A stretch of DNA of 64,000 nucleotides from a virus. Each line of letters starts with the position of its first letter. Positions within the stretch are counted from its first letter, which is position 1. The notes below the pieces were generated by a model. The model had not been told where the DNA came from. It saw only the letters and a program-made list of their open reading frames with translations, and searched no databases. The position numbers and the translations under genes are program-made. The stretch spans positions 1-64,000 of IMG/VR virus record IMGVR_UViG_3300037427_000542, one strand, 5' to 3'. Of the stretch, positions 8,480 through 16,378 are shown one piece after another.

Positions 8480-9745
8480 ATGTATCTTTCAGAAGAACTA
8501 CAAAATAAGTGGAGCCCAGTTCTTGAACATCCTGAACTCAATGAGATCAAGGACCCGTACAAGAAGGCGGTAACCACAGTAGTACTCGAAAACCAAGAGA
8601 AGGCTCTTCGTGAAGAAAAAGAAGCTCTTTTCGAGGCTACACATGCTAACCAAACAGGTGCAAGCGTTGACAACTACGATCCTATATTGATCTCACTAGT
8701 TAGACGTGCTTTACCTAACCTTATGGCTTACGATGTTTGTGGAGTACAACCAATGTCTGGACCAACTGGTCTAATCTTTGCAATGAAATCTCATTTCACC
8801 AGTCAAACTGGCGCTGAGGCTTTATTCAACGAAGCAGACACTGATTTCTCAGGTGCAGGTACACATGCTGGAGCTAATCCAGTAGACGGTACTTACACTA
8901 CAGGAAACGGGGTATCTACAAGCACTGCAGAAGGTTTTGGAGACTCAACTACACTAAATGAAATGGCTTTCTCAATCGAGAAAACAACTGTTACTGCTAA
9001 GTCCAGAGCGTTAAAAGCTCAGTACACAGTAGAACTAGCACAAGACTTGAAAGCTGTTCATGGTTTAGATGCGGAATCCGAACTTTCCAATATTCTTTCT
9101 CAAGAAATTCTTGCAGAAATTAATCGTGAAGTTATTAGAACTATCTACAAAGTAGCAAAAACTGGTTCTGCCAGCACAGCTACTGCCGGAACATTTGACT
9201 TAGATGTCGACAGTAACGGAAGATGGTCCGTAGAAAGATTTAAAGGTCTTTTATTTAATATCGAGCGTGATGCTAATGTCATCGCACAAGACACAAGGCG
9301 TGGTAAAGGTAACTTCATCATCTGTTCATCAGATGTTGCTAGTGCTCTTTCAATGTCAGGTGTACTTGACTATGCTCCAGCATTATCAACTAATTTAAAT
9401 GTTGATGACACAGGTAATACATTTGCTGGCGTACTTAACGGTCGTTATAAAGTATACATTGACCCATATTCTGCAAATACAGGAGCTGCTAGCCAGTTCT
9501 ATGTATGTGGTTATAAAGGCACAAGCCCTTATGACGCAGGTCTATTCTACTGTCCGTATGTTCCACTACAAATGGTAAGGGCAATTGACCCTGCTACATT
9601 CCAGCCAAAAATTGGTTTCAAAACCAGGTATGGCATGATAGCTAACCCATTCGTAATGCAGTCAGACGGCACTACAGATGGAGACACATTTACAGCAGAC
9701 AGAAACCAATACTACAGAAGTGTAAAAGTTTCTAACTTAATGTAA
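8480..9745 (+). CDS. 23: Major capsid protein gp23
   Basis: Main hexameric subunit of the head shell. Recognisable family features are the N-terminal propeptide, PILISLVRRALPNLMAYDV, the GVQPMSGPTGLIFAM stretch and the C-terminal MIANPFVMQ region. The gp21 consensus (hydrophobic-X-Glu) predicts cleavage after Glu52 in EALFE/ATHANQ, removing about 5 kDa. Strong AAGGAG site upstream. A factor-independent terminator follows 26 bases after the stop codon. Confidence 0.96.
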   Translation: MYLSEELQNKWSPVLEHPELNEIKDPYKKAVTTVVLENQEKALREEKEALFEATHANQTGASVDNYDPILISLVRRALPNLMAYDVCGVQPMSGPTGLIFAMKSHFTSQTGAEALFNEADTDFSGAGTHAGANPVDGTYTTGNGVSTSTAEGFGDSTTLNEMAFSIEKTTVTAKSRALKAQYTVELAQDLKAVHGLDAESELSNILSQEILAEINREVIRTIYKVAKTGSASTATAGTFDLDVDSNGRWSVERFKGLLFNIERDANVIAQDTRRGKGNFIICSSDVASALSMSGVLDYAPALSTNLNVDDTGNTFAGVLNGRYKVYIDPYSANTGAASQFYVCGYKGTSPYDAGLFYCPYVPLQMVRAIDPATFQPKIGFKTRYGMIANPFVMQSDGTTDGDTFTADRNQYYRSVKVSNLM

Positions 9746-9771
9746 TTAGGTCTTTTCGGAAACGAATTAAA

Positions 9772-9798
9772 ACGGGCTACTTAGTAGCCCGTTTTTTT
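9772..9798 (+). terminator. Intrinsic terminator after gp23
   Basis: A perfect 9-bp GC-rich stem (ACGGGCTAC with GTAGCCCGT, three-base loop) followed by seven T residues. It ends the capsid transcript. Four A residues on the left side also allow it to stop the convergent minus-strand gene, so it is probably bidirectional. Confidence 0.9.
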
Positions 9799-9807
9799 GA
9801 CTTGAAT

Positions 9808-10038
9808 TTATTTTTGATTTACAAATTCGTTGAGTTTAACAGCTACTGCTATAACATCTTCAGCCGTCATTGGTTTTAGTATAGGAAACTCAGGATAAGG
9901 AATATCCTTTGCATCTTGTGCTCTACAAACATCTTGATGATATTTGTCTACAGCCATATTACGGTTTTGTTCTACTATACATTGTGCTTGACTAAGCAAT
10001 TCGGCTCGTATTTCAAAGCCTGATTTATTCTCTGACAT
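9808..10038 (-). CDS. Small conserved phage protein, only minus-strand gene
   Basis: A 76-residue soluble protein and the only credible minus-strand gene here. I choose the ATG at 10038 because an AGGAG ribosome binding site lies seven bases ahead; a longer reading would include repeated-dinucleotide sequence. It is helical, with ELLSQAQCIVEQNRN and a C-terminal PMTAEDVIAVAVKLNEFVN segment. Similar short proteins occur beside gp23 in marine T4-like phages, but I know no function. It converges on the gp23 terminator. Confidence 0.75.
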   Translation of the reverse strand: MSENKSGFEIRAELLSQAQCIVEQNRNMAVDKYHQDVCRAQDAKDIPYPEFPILKPMTAEDVIAVAVKLNEFVNQK

Positions 10039-10062
10039 AATTTTCTCCTGTGTGTGTGTCAA

Positions 10063-10081
10063 GTCCAAATTTATTTTGGAC
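10063..10081. promoter_or_regulatory. Hairpin in the leader of the minus-strand gene
   Basis: Perfect inverted repeat GTCCAAA / TTTGGAC with a five-base AT loop, 25 bases upstream of the minus-strand ATG and next to a (TG)5 run. It could be an operator or a leader hairpin; no T-run follows in either useful direction, so it is unlikely to be a terminator. Confidence 0.4.
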
Positions 10082-10138
10082 ATACTATATATACAAAAGG
10101 TATTAGTCCTTCTTTACTTATGGTTAGACATAAAGTAT

Positions 10139-10146
10139 TATAAATA
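10139..10146 (+). promoter_or_regulatory. Late promoter, upstream of iscU
   Basis: Exact TATAAATA 22 bases before the iscU ATG. If used, the Fe-S assembly genes are expressed late, together with virion genes, rather than as early takeover genes. Confidence 0.7.
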
Positions 10147-10168
10147 CTAATAAGACAAGGTAACTAAT

Positions 10169-10597
10169 ATGGCATATTCAAAAAAGGTAGTAGATAGATT
10201 TAATGATGTTTTAAATAACCCAAAATCACATGGAGTTGGCAGGTTCGATCCTAAAGACCCAAATGTTGCTACAGGCATGACGGGAGCACCGGCATGTGGA
10301 GATGTTATGAAGTTAGATTTAAAAGTAAATCCAGATACTGATGTTATTGAAGATGTAAAGTTCAAAACATACGGTTGTGGAAGTGCTATTGCTAGTTCTA
10401 CAATGTTTGTGGAAATGTTAAAGGGTATTACAATGACTCAGGCTTTAGAAATTAAAGATAAAGACATTGCAGAAGCTTTAGAATTACCACCTATTAAATT
10501 ACATTGTTCTGTATTAGCAGAAGATAGTATTAAAAGAGCCCTACAAGATTGGGACGAAAAAAAGAAACATAGAAATCATAATAGGGGGCCTGAATGA
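10169..10597 (+). CDS. iscU: IscU-type Fe-S cluster scaffold protein
   Basis: Scaffold on which [2Fe-2S] clusters are built before delivery to apo-proteins. All ligand residues known for IscU are visible: Cys43 and Asp45 in ACGD, Cys70 in YGCGSA, and His112-Cys113 in LHCSVLAE. The LPPIK motif (106-110), which in bacteria recruits the HscA chaperone, precedes the last ligand. Length 142 is slightly above the usual 125-130 because of a charged His/Lys tail. It overlaps the start of iscA by four bases, so the two are coupled. Confidence 0.93.
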   Translation: MAYSKKVVDRFNDVLNNPKSHGVGRFDPKDPNVATGMTGAPACGDVMKLDLKVNPDTDVIEDVKFKTYGCGSAIASSTMFVEMLKGITMTQALEIKDKDIAEALELPPIKLHCSVLAEDSIKRALQDWDEKKKHRNHNRGPE

Positions 10598-10914
10598 TAG
10601 AATGGACCGATGAAGCAATGGAACAAGTGATTGAAAGATTAGAAAAGAAAAAATCACCTGGTATTAGATTAGCATTGTTAGGCGGTGGTTGTGCAGGCTT
10701 TAAATATGATTTTAATTATGCTGATGGACCTAATAACGATCAGGATGAGGAACTAGACTTTGGAAAATTCAAAATGTGGATATGTCCTATGTCGGCAGGT
10801 TACTTAGCTGGTACAGTTATTGGATGGCGAGTAGAAGGATTGGTAGAAGAATTTACATTTTGGAATCCAGCAGAATCTAGCGCTTGTGGTTGTGGAGAAA
10901 GCGTAGGATTTTAA
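10594..10914 (+). CDS. iscA: A-type Fe-S carrier protein (IscA/HesB family)
   Basis: Accepts or carries Fe-S clusters between scaffold and target. The three cysteines of the family are present: Cys33 in GGGCAGF and the C-terminal CGC pair (about 98 and 100). Length 106 is typical. It starts inside the iscU stop region. No desulfurase or chaperone gene is seen nearby, so sulfur supply would have to come from the host. Confidence 0.92.
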   Translation: MIEWTDEAMEQVIERLEKKKSPGIRLALLGGGCAGFKYDFNYADGPNNDQDEELDFGKFKMWICPMSAGYLAGTVIGWRVEGLVEEFTFWNPAESSACGCGESVGF

Positions 10915-10929
10915 TGATGGAGATAAAAA

Positions 10930-11088
10930 ATGGCAAAAACATGGAGTGGAAAACTCACACATAGTGGTGTAAAGAAAGCAACATCACAGGGCGTCGGAGG
11001 AAGAGGTAGAAAAGTTAAACTTGCTACTTCCACGATGAATAAAAACAGAAAAAGAAGTTATAAAAAGTACAGAGGACAAGGTAGATGA
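10930..11088 (+). CDS. Small basic conserved phage protein
   Basis: A 52-residue, strongly basic protein (MAKTWSGKLTHSGVKKATS start; RKRSYKKYRGQGR end) resembling short basic proteins common in marine T4-like phages. The start codon follows a GGAG site, and the stop overlaps the next ATG. The charge suggests nucleic-acid binding, but function is unknown. Confidence 0.6.
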   Translation: MAKTWSGKLTHSGVKKATSQGVGGRGRKVKLATSTMNKNRKRSYKKYRGQGR

Positions 11089-11669
11089 CAACAACCAATA
11101 TTACGAATGTTTCAGAAGCATCGTGGAGTAATGCTAACCCAAATGAGTTAGACTATTTGCGTCCTAACGCATTTAAATTTCAGATACATAACATTCCTAA
11201 TACAAGTTACTTCTGTAACGCTGCTAACATACCAGAAATGAATTTGCCACCTGCAATTCAACCCAATCCTTTAGTAGATATAGGACACCCAGGCGATAAA
11301 ATAGAATTTGGTACTTTAATGATACGATTCCTCATACAAGAGGACATGAAAAATTATAAAGAACTATATGATTGGATGGTAGGCCTAGGTTTCCCTAAAG
11401 ACAGCAAGCAATTTGCAGAATATACAAAAACACAAAACTATAGGTTCCCAGATATATCACCTGAGAGCTCACAAGGGTTAGGACAGTATAGTGATGCTAC
11501 ACTTACCCTATTAGATTCAAACAACAACGCAAAAGTGGTAATTAGTTTCGTCGATGCTTTCCCTACAAGTTTACAGGGTTTGGATTTTGAGATAGTAACA
11601 GGCAGTACAGATTATATGATGGGTGTTGCTATGTTTAAGTACTCATTATTTGAAATCGAAGTCTTATAA
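11085..11669 (+). CDS. Tail tube-like virion protein
   Basis: A 194-residue protein with features of the tube/tube-initiator family of marine myoviruses: FKFQIHNIPNTSYF, NPLVDIGHPGDKIEFG, and DMKNYKELYDWMVGLGFP, which parallels the FTLRRKFEEWMD region of gp19. It starts four bases before the end of the small basic gene. It may be a baseplate-proximal tube protein comparable in role to T4 gp48 or gp54, but that is inference. Confidence 0.65.
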   Translation: MTTTNITNVSEASWSNANPNELDYLRPNAFKFQIHNIPNTSYFCNAANIPEMNLPPAIQPNPLVDIGHPGDKIEFGTLMIRFLIQEDMKNYKELYDWMVGLGFPKDSKQFAEYTKTQNYRFPDISPESSQGLGQYSDATLTLLDSNNNAKVVISFVDAFPTSLQGLDFEIVTGSTDYMMGVAMFKYSLFEIEVL

Positions 11670-11691
11670 TACCAAAAGGTACAATAACTAG

Positions 11692-11720
11692 TTGACTCTT
11701 ACATAGCAAGAGTCTATAAT
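11692..11720 (+). promoter_or_regulatory. Sigma-70 promoter with internal palindrome, for uvsY
   Basis: TTGACT (11692-11697), 17-bp spacer, TATAAT (11715-11720). The spacer region carries ACTCTT-N7-AAGAGT, shared with several other promoters here. The uvsY ATG begins only nine bases after the -10 box, so the transcript would have almost no leader. Confidence 0.88.
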
Positions 11721-11729
11721 GTATATATT

Positions 11730-12173
11730 ATGATAACTCTAAAAGAACTACAAGACATGTGGCAAGAAGACTGTAAGGTTGATGAACTTAACCTTGGACA
11801 GGAGTCTACACGCATACCAGAACTACATTCTAAGTATCTTAACCATTTATCTACACTAAGACTACAATGTCGCAGATCCCAAAGTGAATTATTTAAAATG
11901 AGAAGGCTGAAGTGGAAGTATTATCGAGGTGAGTTAGATCAAAAGGAATTGAATGAAAGAGGCTGGGATCAGTACTTAGGTAACGCTCCTCTTAATAATC
12001 AGATGAATGAGTTCTTAGACACAGACGAAGATGTTATTAAATTAACCGATAAATTGGAGTATTTAAACACTTGTTTGACCCTGTGTGAGAGTGTTATGAA
12101 GTCGATTTCTAGTCGTTCTTTTGATATTAAAAACGCAATTGAATGGACTAAGTTTACAAACGGGTCTTACTAG
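11730..12173 (+). CDS. uvsY: Recombination mediator UvsY
   Basis: Loads UvsX recombinase onto gp32-coated single-stranded DNA. The 147-residue length, the opening LKELQDMWQEDCKVDELNL, the basic middle (RRLKWKYYRGELD) and the C-terminal SISSRSFDIKNAIEW, equivalent to the T4 segment ending in SRGFAIKHI, identify it. No normal ribosome binding site fits within the predicted three-base leader, so initiation may be leaderless. Confidence 0.9.
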   Translation: MITLKELQDMWQEDCKVDELNLGQESTRIPELHSKYLNHLSTLRLQCRRSQSELFKMRRLKWKYYRGELDQKELNERGWDQYLGNAPLNNQMNEFLDTDEDVIKLTDKLEYLNTCLTLCESVMKSISSRSFDIKNAIEWTKFTNGSY

Positions 12174-12184
12174 TGAAAAATATT

Positions 12185-12212
12185 TGGCCGGTATCTAGGA
12201 GCAAAAAAAGTT
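12185..12212 (+). promoter_or_regulatory. Repeated 28-base element, copy A (uvsW)
   Basis: TGGCC, eight variable bases, then GGAGCAAAAAAAGTT. The same five- and fifteen-base blocks at the same spacing occur at 38796-38823 before gp44. In this copy the GGAG part serves as ribosome binding site and the final bases run into the UvsW TTG start codon, which suggests control of translation initiation. Confidence 0.6.
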
Positions 12213-13677
12213 GATCAAGGTTTCTAAAAAAGACGAAGTACATATTAGTGTAGATACAGATCCAAGTACTGCACAAGAGATATGTGACTTCTTTACTTTT
12301 GAAATACCTGGTGCCAAGTTTATGCCTCTATACAAGAAGAAAGTATGGGACGGCAAAGCAAGATTGTTTAATATATACAACCGAGAATTATACATAGGTC
12401 TTTTGCCTTACTTGAAAGAGTTTGCAGAAACCTTAGAGTATAATATAGAAGTAAACATGCCTGACATAGGCGAAACCATAGACATAGATAGATTTACTAA
12501 TGAATTGAGGTTACAATCCAATGGAAAACAAATCGAAATTAGAGATTATCAGAAAGAAGCGGTTACAAAGGCAATTAATGTTGGGAGAACTCTCCTCTTA
12601 TCTCCAACTGCTTCTGGGAAGTCTCTTATTATTTATAGCCTTATCCGTTATCACCAACTGAAAGGTAGAAAGCAACTAGTAATTGTGCCTACTACATCTT
12701 TGGTAGAACAAATGTATGGAGACTTTCAGGACTATGCTACGGCAGACACTTGGCAAGTAACAGAAAATTGTCATAGGATATATGGTGGTAAAGAAAAAAC
12801 AAATGAATATCCTATAACAATAAGTACATGGCAATCTATATACAAGTATCCTAAAAAATGGTTTGAACAATTTGAAGTAGTATATGGAGATGAGGCACAC
12901 TTGTTTAAAGCAAAATCATTAACAACATTAATGAACAAGCTTACAAACACACCTTTTAGAATAGGAACAACAGGTACATTAGATGGAACTAAGACACATA
13001 GGCTTGTACTAGAAGGTGTGTTTGGACAAGTACACAAGGTTACAACTACTAAAAAATTAATGGACGATAAGCAACTAGCCACATTAAAAATTTTATGTTG
13101 TATGATTAACTGGAAGGACGCACATAGAAAAGAAGTAAAGGGTATGACTTACCAAGAAGAAATAGATTGGATAGTAACACACCCAGATCGTAATGAAATT
13201 ATAAGAAAATTAACTGTTGCACAAGACGGTAACACACTTGTTCTATTTCAATTTGTAGAAAAGCATGGTACAGTATTACATGAAATGATAAGCAAAACAG
13301 TTAAAGAAAACAGAAAAGTATTCTTTGTATATGGTGGCACAGATACAGAGGTAAGAGAAGAAATAAGAGCTATTACAGAAACACAAAACGATGCTATCAT
13401 CATTGCCTCATACGGCACATTTTCAACGGGTATAAATATAAGGAACCTTCATAATATTGTGTTTGCCTCGCCTAGTAAGAGTAGAATAAGAAACTTACAG
13501 AGTATAGGACGAGGACTTCGTAAAGGAGAGAACAAAGTATCATGTAATCTTTTTGATATTGGTGATGATTTAGCGTGGAAGTCTAAAAAGAATTACACAC
13601 TTAACCACTTAATAGAGAGGATCAAGATTTATAACGAAGAAGGTTTCGATTATAAACTTGTTAAATTAGATGTCTGA
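12211..13677 (+). CDS. uvsW: UvsW-type recombination helicase
   Basis: SF2 ATP-dependent helicase that branch-migrates recombination intermediates and unwinds R-loops. Motifs in order: Q-region REYQKEAV-like (RDYQKEAV), Walker A SPTASGKSL, motif II GDEAH, motif III TGT, motif VI QSIGRGLRKG. The start is TTG at 12211 with AGGAG nine bases ahead; the resulting N-terminus IKVSKKDEVHISVD aligns with T4 UvsW, and no earlier ATG is in frame. Length 488 matches T4 (about 500). It overlaps the next gene by eight bases. Confidence 0.93.
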   Translation: MIKVSKKDEVHISVDTDPSTAQEICDFFTFEIPGAKFMPLYKKKVWDGKARLFNIYNRELYIGLLPYLKEFAETLEYNIEVNMPDIGETIDIDRFTNELRLQSNGKQIEIRDYQKEAVTKAINVGRTLLLSPTASGKSLIIYSLIRYHQLKGRKQLVIVPTTSLVEQMYGDFQDYATADTWQVTENCHRIYGGKEKTNEYPITISTWQSIYKYPKKWFEQFEVVYGDEAHLFKAKSLTTLMNKLTNTPFRIGTTGTLDGTKTHRLVLEGVFGQVHKVTTTKKLMDDKQLATLKILCCMINWKDAHRKEVKGMTYQEEIDWIVTHPDRNEIIRKLTVAQDGNTLVLFQFVEKHGTVLHEMISKTVKENRKVFFVYGGTDTEVREEIRAITETQNDAIIIASYGTFSTGINIRNLHNIVFASPSKSRIRNLQSIGRGLRKGENKVSCNLFDIGDDLAWKSKKNYTLNHLIERIKIYNEEGFDYKLVKLDV

Positions 13678-14053
13678 TATAAGCATATTAAAATTAATGG
13701 ACGGCACTACAATCGTAGGCAGACTAACACAAGACGGAGATCTTGTAGAAATAGAACATCCAATAGAATTGGTGTCTAATATAACACCTGTTGGAAATAT
13801 ATTAGGTGAGCAAGTAAGTTTAAGACCTTATGTTGCTATAGCACAAGAACATATTTTTACTATAGAAAGATATAATGTTATTAATATATCTACTCTACAG
13901 GAAAATTTTGTTGACGGCTATGAAAGAATGGTAGAAAATATTTATTTCAGAGAACAACAATGGGACGGTGACTTAATGTCAGAGGAACCAGACTTAGATA
14001 TAGATACAATGACAGAACTTGCAGATGCAATTATAAAGAAACAAATACATTAG
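13670..14053 (+). CDS. Sm/LSM-like small protein, copy 1
   Basis: A 127-residue protein beginning ISILKLMDGTTIVGRLTQDGD, followed by short beta strands and a PIELV segment, a pattern like the Sm1 half of LSM folds. A second protein with the same opening plan is at 43439. Hfq-like RNA binding is possible but unproven; the fold call is inference from the pattern. It lies between uvsW and gp55 and has an acidic C-terminal tail. Confidence 0.5.
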   Translation: MSDISILKLMDGTTIVGRLTQDGDLVEIEHPIELVSNITPVGNILGEQVSLRPYVAIAQEHIFTIERYNVINISTLQENFVDGYERMVENIYFREQQWDGDLMSEEPDLDIDTMTELADAIIKKQIH

Positions 14054-14062
14054 GAGTATATT

Positions 14063-14668
14063 ATGGCAAAAAGACGTGACCCTAACTCGGCACACTATAT
14101 AGACAACAAGGAGTTCCTTGTAAAGATTAGTGCTTACCGAGAGGAAAGAATTGAAGCAGAAGAGAGTGGAGATGAAAGACCACAAGTAACAAATTATATA
14201 GGCGAGTGCTTTGTTAAAATAGCAAATCATTTAGCATATAAATCTAACTTTGTAAACTATACATTTAGAGATGAAATGATTTTAGATGGTATTGAAAACT
14301 GTCTTACATATATGGATAACTTTGATCCAGCAAAATCTAAAAATCCTTTTGCATACTTTACACAAATCACATACTACGCTTTCATTAGGCGTATCCAAAA
14401 AGAAAAAAGACAAATGGAAACTAAGTTCAAATATATTAAGAGCTTAGATATAGATCAAATCTTAGAACAAAGCGCAGACGGAAGTGAACACTCTAATGAT
14501 TACCTAAGTTATATGAGAGGCATGATTGAGCAAGCAGAGGCAGATAATGCTAAAGCTGACGCAGCTAACGCAGGTAAAAAGATGCCTAAGCGTAGACCTA
14601 AATACTTAGATGAAAAAATTAAGGCAGAGGAAGCAGCAGCTAAGGCAGAGGAAGATGCGAAAAGCTAG
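14063..14668 (+). CDS. 55: Late-transcription sigma factor gp55
   Basis: Binds host RNA polymerase and recognises the TATAAATA late promoters seen throughout this window. The conserved core is present: YIGECFVKIANHLAYKSNF, FRDEMILDGIENCL and NPFAYFTQITYYAFIRRIQKEKRQ, corresponding to sigma region 2. Length 201 is slightly above T4's 185 because of an Ala/Lys/Glu-rich C-terminal tail. AGGAG site upstream. Confidence 0.94.
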   Translation: MAKRRDPNSAHYIDNKEFLVKISAYREERIEAEESGDERPQVTNYIGECFVKIANHLAYKSNFVNYTFRDEMILDGIENCLTYMDNFDPAKSKNPFAYFTQITYYAFIRRIQKEKRQMETKFKYIKSLDIDQILEQSADGSEHSNDYLSYMRGMIEQAEADNAKADAANAGKKMPKRRPKYLDEKIKAEEAAAKAEEDAKS

Positions 14669-15224
14669 TAAAGATATAAAAGGATTTTATGAGTGGGACT
14701 TTACAGACATTGTTGCTGAACTTCCTGACAAAGGTAAACTTATAGAAATAGGTTCTTATGTAGGCAAGTCTGCGGTATCTTGGGCTGAAGCATTTGAAAA
14801 GGCAGGTAAGGATTATACTATACATTGTGTTGAAGTATTTGTAGGTATAGGTAATACAGGTAGAGCTTCAGTAATGAATGAAGAATTAAAAACATTTCTG
14901 GATAGTTTAATGTGTACTGCTGAAGAACAAGAACAACAGTTTATAGAGAATACAAAGGGCTGGAATATAACATACGAAAAGAAACACTTTACAGAAGATT
15001 TTGAATTGGCAGAGGAGTATACAGTACTATGGTATGATGCTAATCATTCAGAACAATCTGTAACAACAGCAATTAATTATTGGCAGGACAAAGTACAAAC
15101 AATGGTTATTGATTGTTATGATACGGTTCATCCAGAGACTATGACAGCAATAGATACATCTGGTTTAAACTTTAAACTATTTGAATTTAACAAGGGAACA
15201 AAGGGGATAGCATTATTTGGTTGA
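14655..15224 (+). CDS. Class I SAM-dependent methyltransferase-like protein
   Basis: A 189-residue protein with the glycine-poor SAM motif KLIEIGSYVGKSAVSWAEAF, an acidic end of strand 2 (IHCVEVF) and a WYDANHSEQSV stretch resembling Methyltransf_24-type O-methyltransferases. I choose ATG 14655, preceded by GAGG, over a longer frame buried in gp55. It overlaps gp55 by 14 bases. Substrate unknown. A second protein of this type is at 24443. Confidence 0.6.
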   Translation: MRKASKDIKGFYEWDFTDIVAELPDKGKLIEIGSYVGKSAVSWAEAFEKAGKDYTIHCVEVFVGIGNTGRASVMNEELKTFLDSLMCTAEEQEQQFIENTKGWNITYEKKHFTEDFELAEEYTVLWYDANHSEQSVTTAINYWQDKVQTMVIDCYDTVHPETMTAIDTSGLNFKLFEFNKGTKGIALFG

Positions 15225-15253
15225 AAAGGTCAACCAAAAGCGCTAAGAGTAGG

Positions 15254-15282
15254 TTGATTCTTACTTCACCCTTATATATAAT
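15254..15282 (+). promoter_or_regulatory. Sigma-70-type promoter for the deazaguanine cassette
   Basis: TTGATT (15254-15259), 17-bp spacer, TATAAT (15277-15282). Unlike the other early promoters it lacks ACTCTT-N7-AAGAGT within the spacer. TCAACC-N16-GGTTGA forms a separate inverted repeat that reaches the -35 box. The queE ATG is only eight bases after the -10 box. Confidence 0.75.
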
Positions 15283-15290
15283 ATCATATT

Positions 15291-16169
15291 ATGAAACTGA
15301 GATACAGCGAAGCATTTTATAGCATACAAGGCGAAGGTAGATTTGTAGGAGTACCTAGTGTATTCTTAAGAGTCTTTGGCTGTAACTTTGAATGCGCTGG
15401 TTTCGGACAAGAGCGTGGCAAGTATATTGCTACAGACCAAATGCCTTATATGACAGATCCTAAAGGCGATAAAAATCACCCAGAAGCTTATAAAGATATT
15501 TCAGAACTGCCTGTCACGCCTGTAGGTTGTGATAGTTCTGCTTCTTGGGCTATGAAATATAAACATTTACAAATGACTAAGACTGTTGATGAGGTATATG
15601 AACACATTATAAGTCTTTTACCTAATGGAAGATTTGATGAGAAGAATGATATACATTTGGTTATTACAGGTGGAGAACCTTTACTCGGTTGGCAAAGAGT
15701 ATGGCCTGAATTAATTAAAATGTGTATGGAAGTAGGTTTGACTAATGTAACATTTGAAACTAATGGAACACAATTAATTAAACCTGAACTAGCAAACTTC
15801 TTTAATGAAAATTATAAGGGTATACATGTAACTTGGAGTACATCTCCTAAGTTAAGTCTTAGTGGTGAGAAGAATGAAGATGCTTTAATACCTGACGCAC
15901 TTGTTACAATGAACCAGGTTGTTAATTCTCACTTGTATAATAAATTTGTCGTTAGAGACATAACAGACTTCGAAGAAGTTGATAAGTTTTATCTAACTTA
16001 TCAGAAAAGTGGCGTACAAATAGATGCTGTTTACTGTATGCCAGAAGGCGCTACACTAGAACAACAAACACTAACTGCTAAAGGCGTAGCAGAGGCTTGT
16101 ATGAAAACAGGATACAAGTTTAGCCCTCGATTACATATCGATTTATTTGGCAACGCTTGGGGTACATGA
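15291..16169 (+). CDS. queE: 7-carboxy-7-deazaguanine synthase QueE
   Basis: Radical SAM enzyme converting 6-carboxytetrahydropterin to 7-carboxy-7-deazaguanine (CDG). The N-terminal YSEAFYSIQGEGRFVGVPSVF is the QueE signature. The cluster cysteines are Cys31 and Cys35 in GCNFEC, with the third, Cys80 (VGCDSSASW), displaced by a roughly 44-residue insertion, as known for some QueE groups. ITGGEPLLGW is the SAM-binding motif. First gene of a cassette with folE, a DpdA-like gene and queD. Confidence 0.93.
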   Translation: MKLRYSEAFYSIQGEGRFVGVPSVFLRVFGCNFECAGFGQERGKYIATDQMPYMTDPKGDKNHPEAYKDISELPVTPVGCDSSASWAMKYKHLQMTKTVDEVYEHIISLLPNGRFDEKNDIHLVITGGEPLLGWQRVWPELIKMCMEVGLTNVTFETNGTQLIKPELANFFNENYKGIHVTWSTSPKLSLSGEKNEDALIPDALVTMNQVVNSHLYNKFVVRDITDFEEVDKFYLTYQKSGVQIDAVYCMPEGATLEQQTLTAKGVAEACMKTGYKFSPRLHIDLFGNAWGT

Positions 16170-16378
16170 TGAAATGGAAACAAATTAAAGAAACATTATG
16201 GGGACAAAATCCTCAGCAAGAAATTGATACTTGGAAAGATCCAGATCCAGATGATGTAACAATAGATAATGCTTACAAAACAAGATGGATTTGGTACCAT
16301 ACAATCCTAGCAGTAGAATTATTTCTAGTAGTTATTATTCAACTGTTAATACTATTTTTATTGGCGGTAAAACTATGA
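16166..16378 (+). CDS. Small single-pass membrane protein
   Basis: A 70-residue protein starting four bases before the queE stop. The hydrophilic N-terminal half (NPQQEIDTWKDPDPDD) is followed by TRWIWYH and one long hydrophobic segment (about residues 46-69), predicting a C-terminal membrane anchor. Similar short proteins occur in marine T4-like phages. No function is known to me. Confidence 0.6.
   Translation: MMKWKQIKETLWGQNPQQEIDTWKDPDPDDVTIDNAYKTRWIWYHTILAVELFLVVIIQLLILFLLAVKL

Noticed and set aside
13427-13440. TATAAATA inside uvsW, and similar octamers inside coding regions at 52200, 58077 and 60593
   Set aside because: They lie within genes far from starts; the octamer is expected by chance in such AT-rich sequence, so I did not call them promoters.
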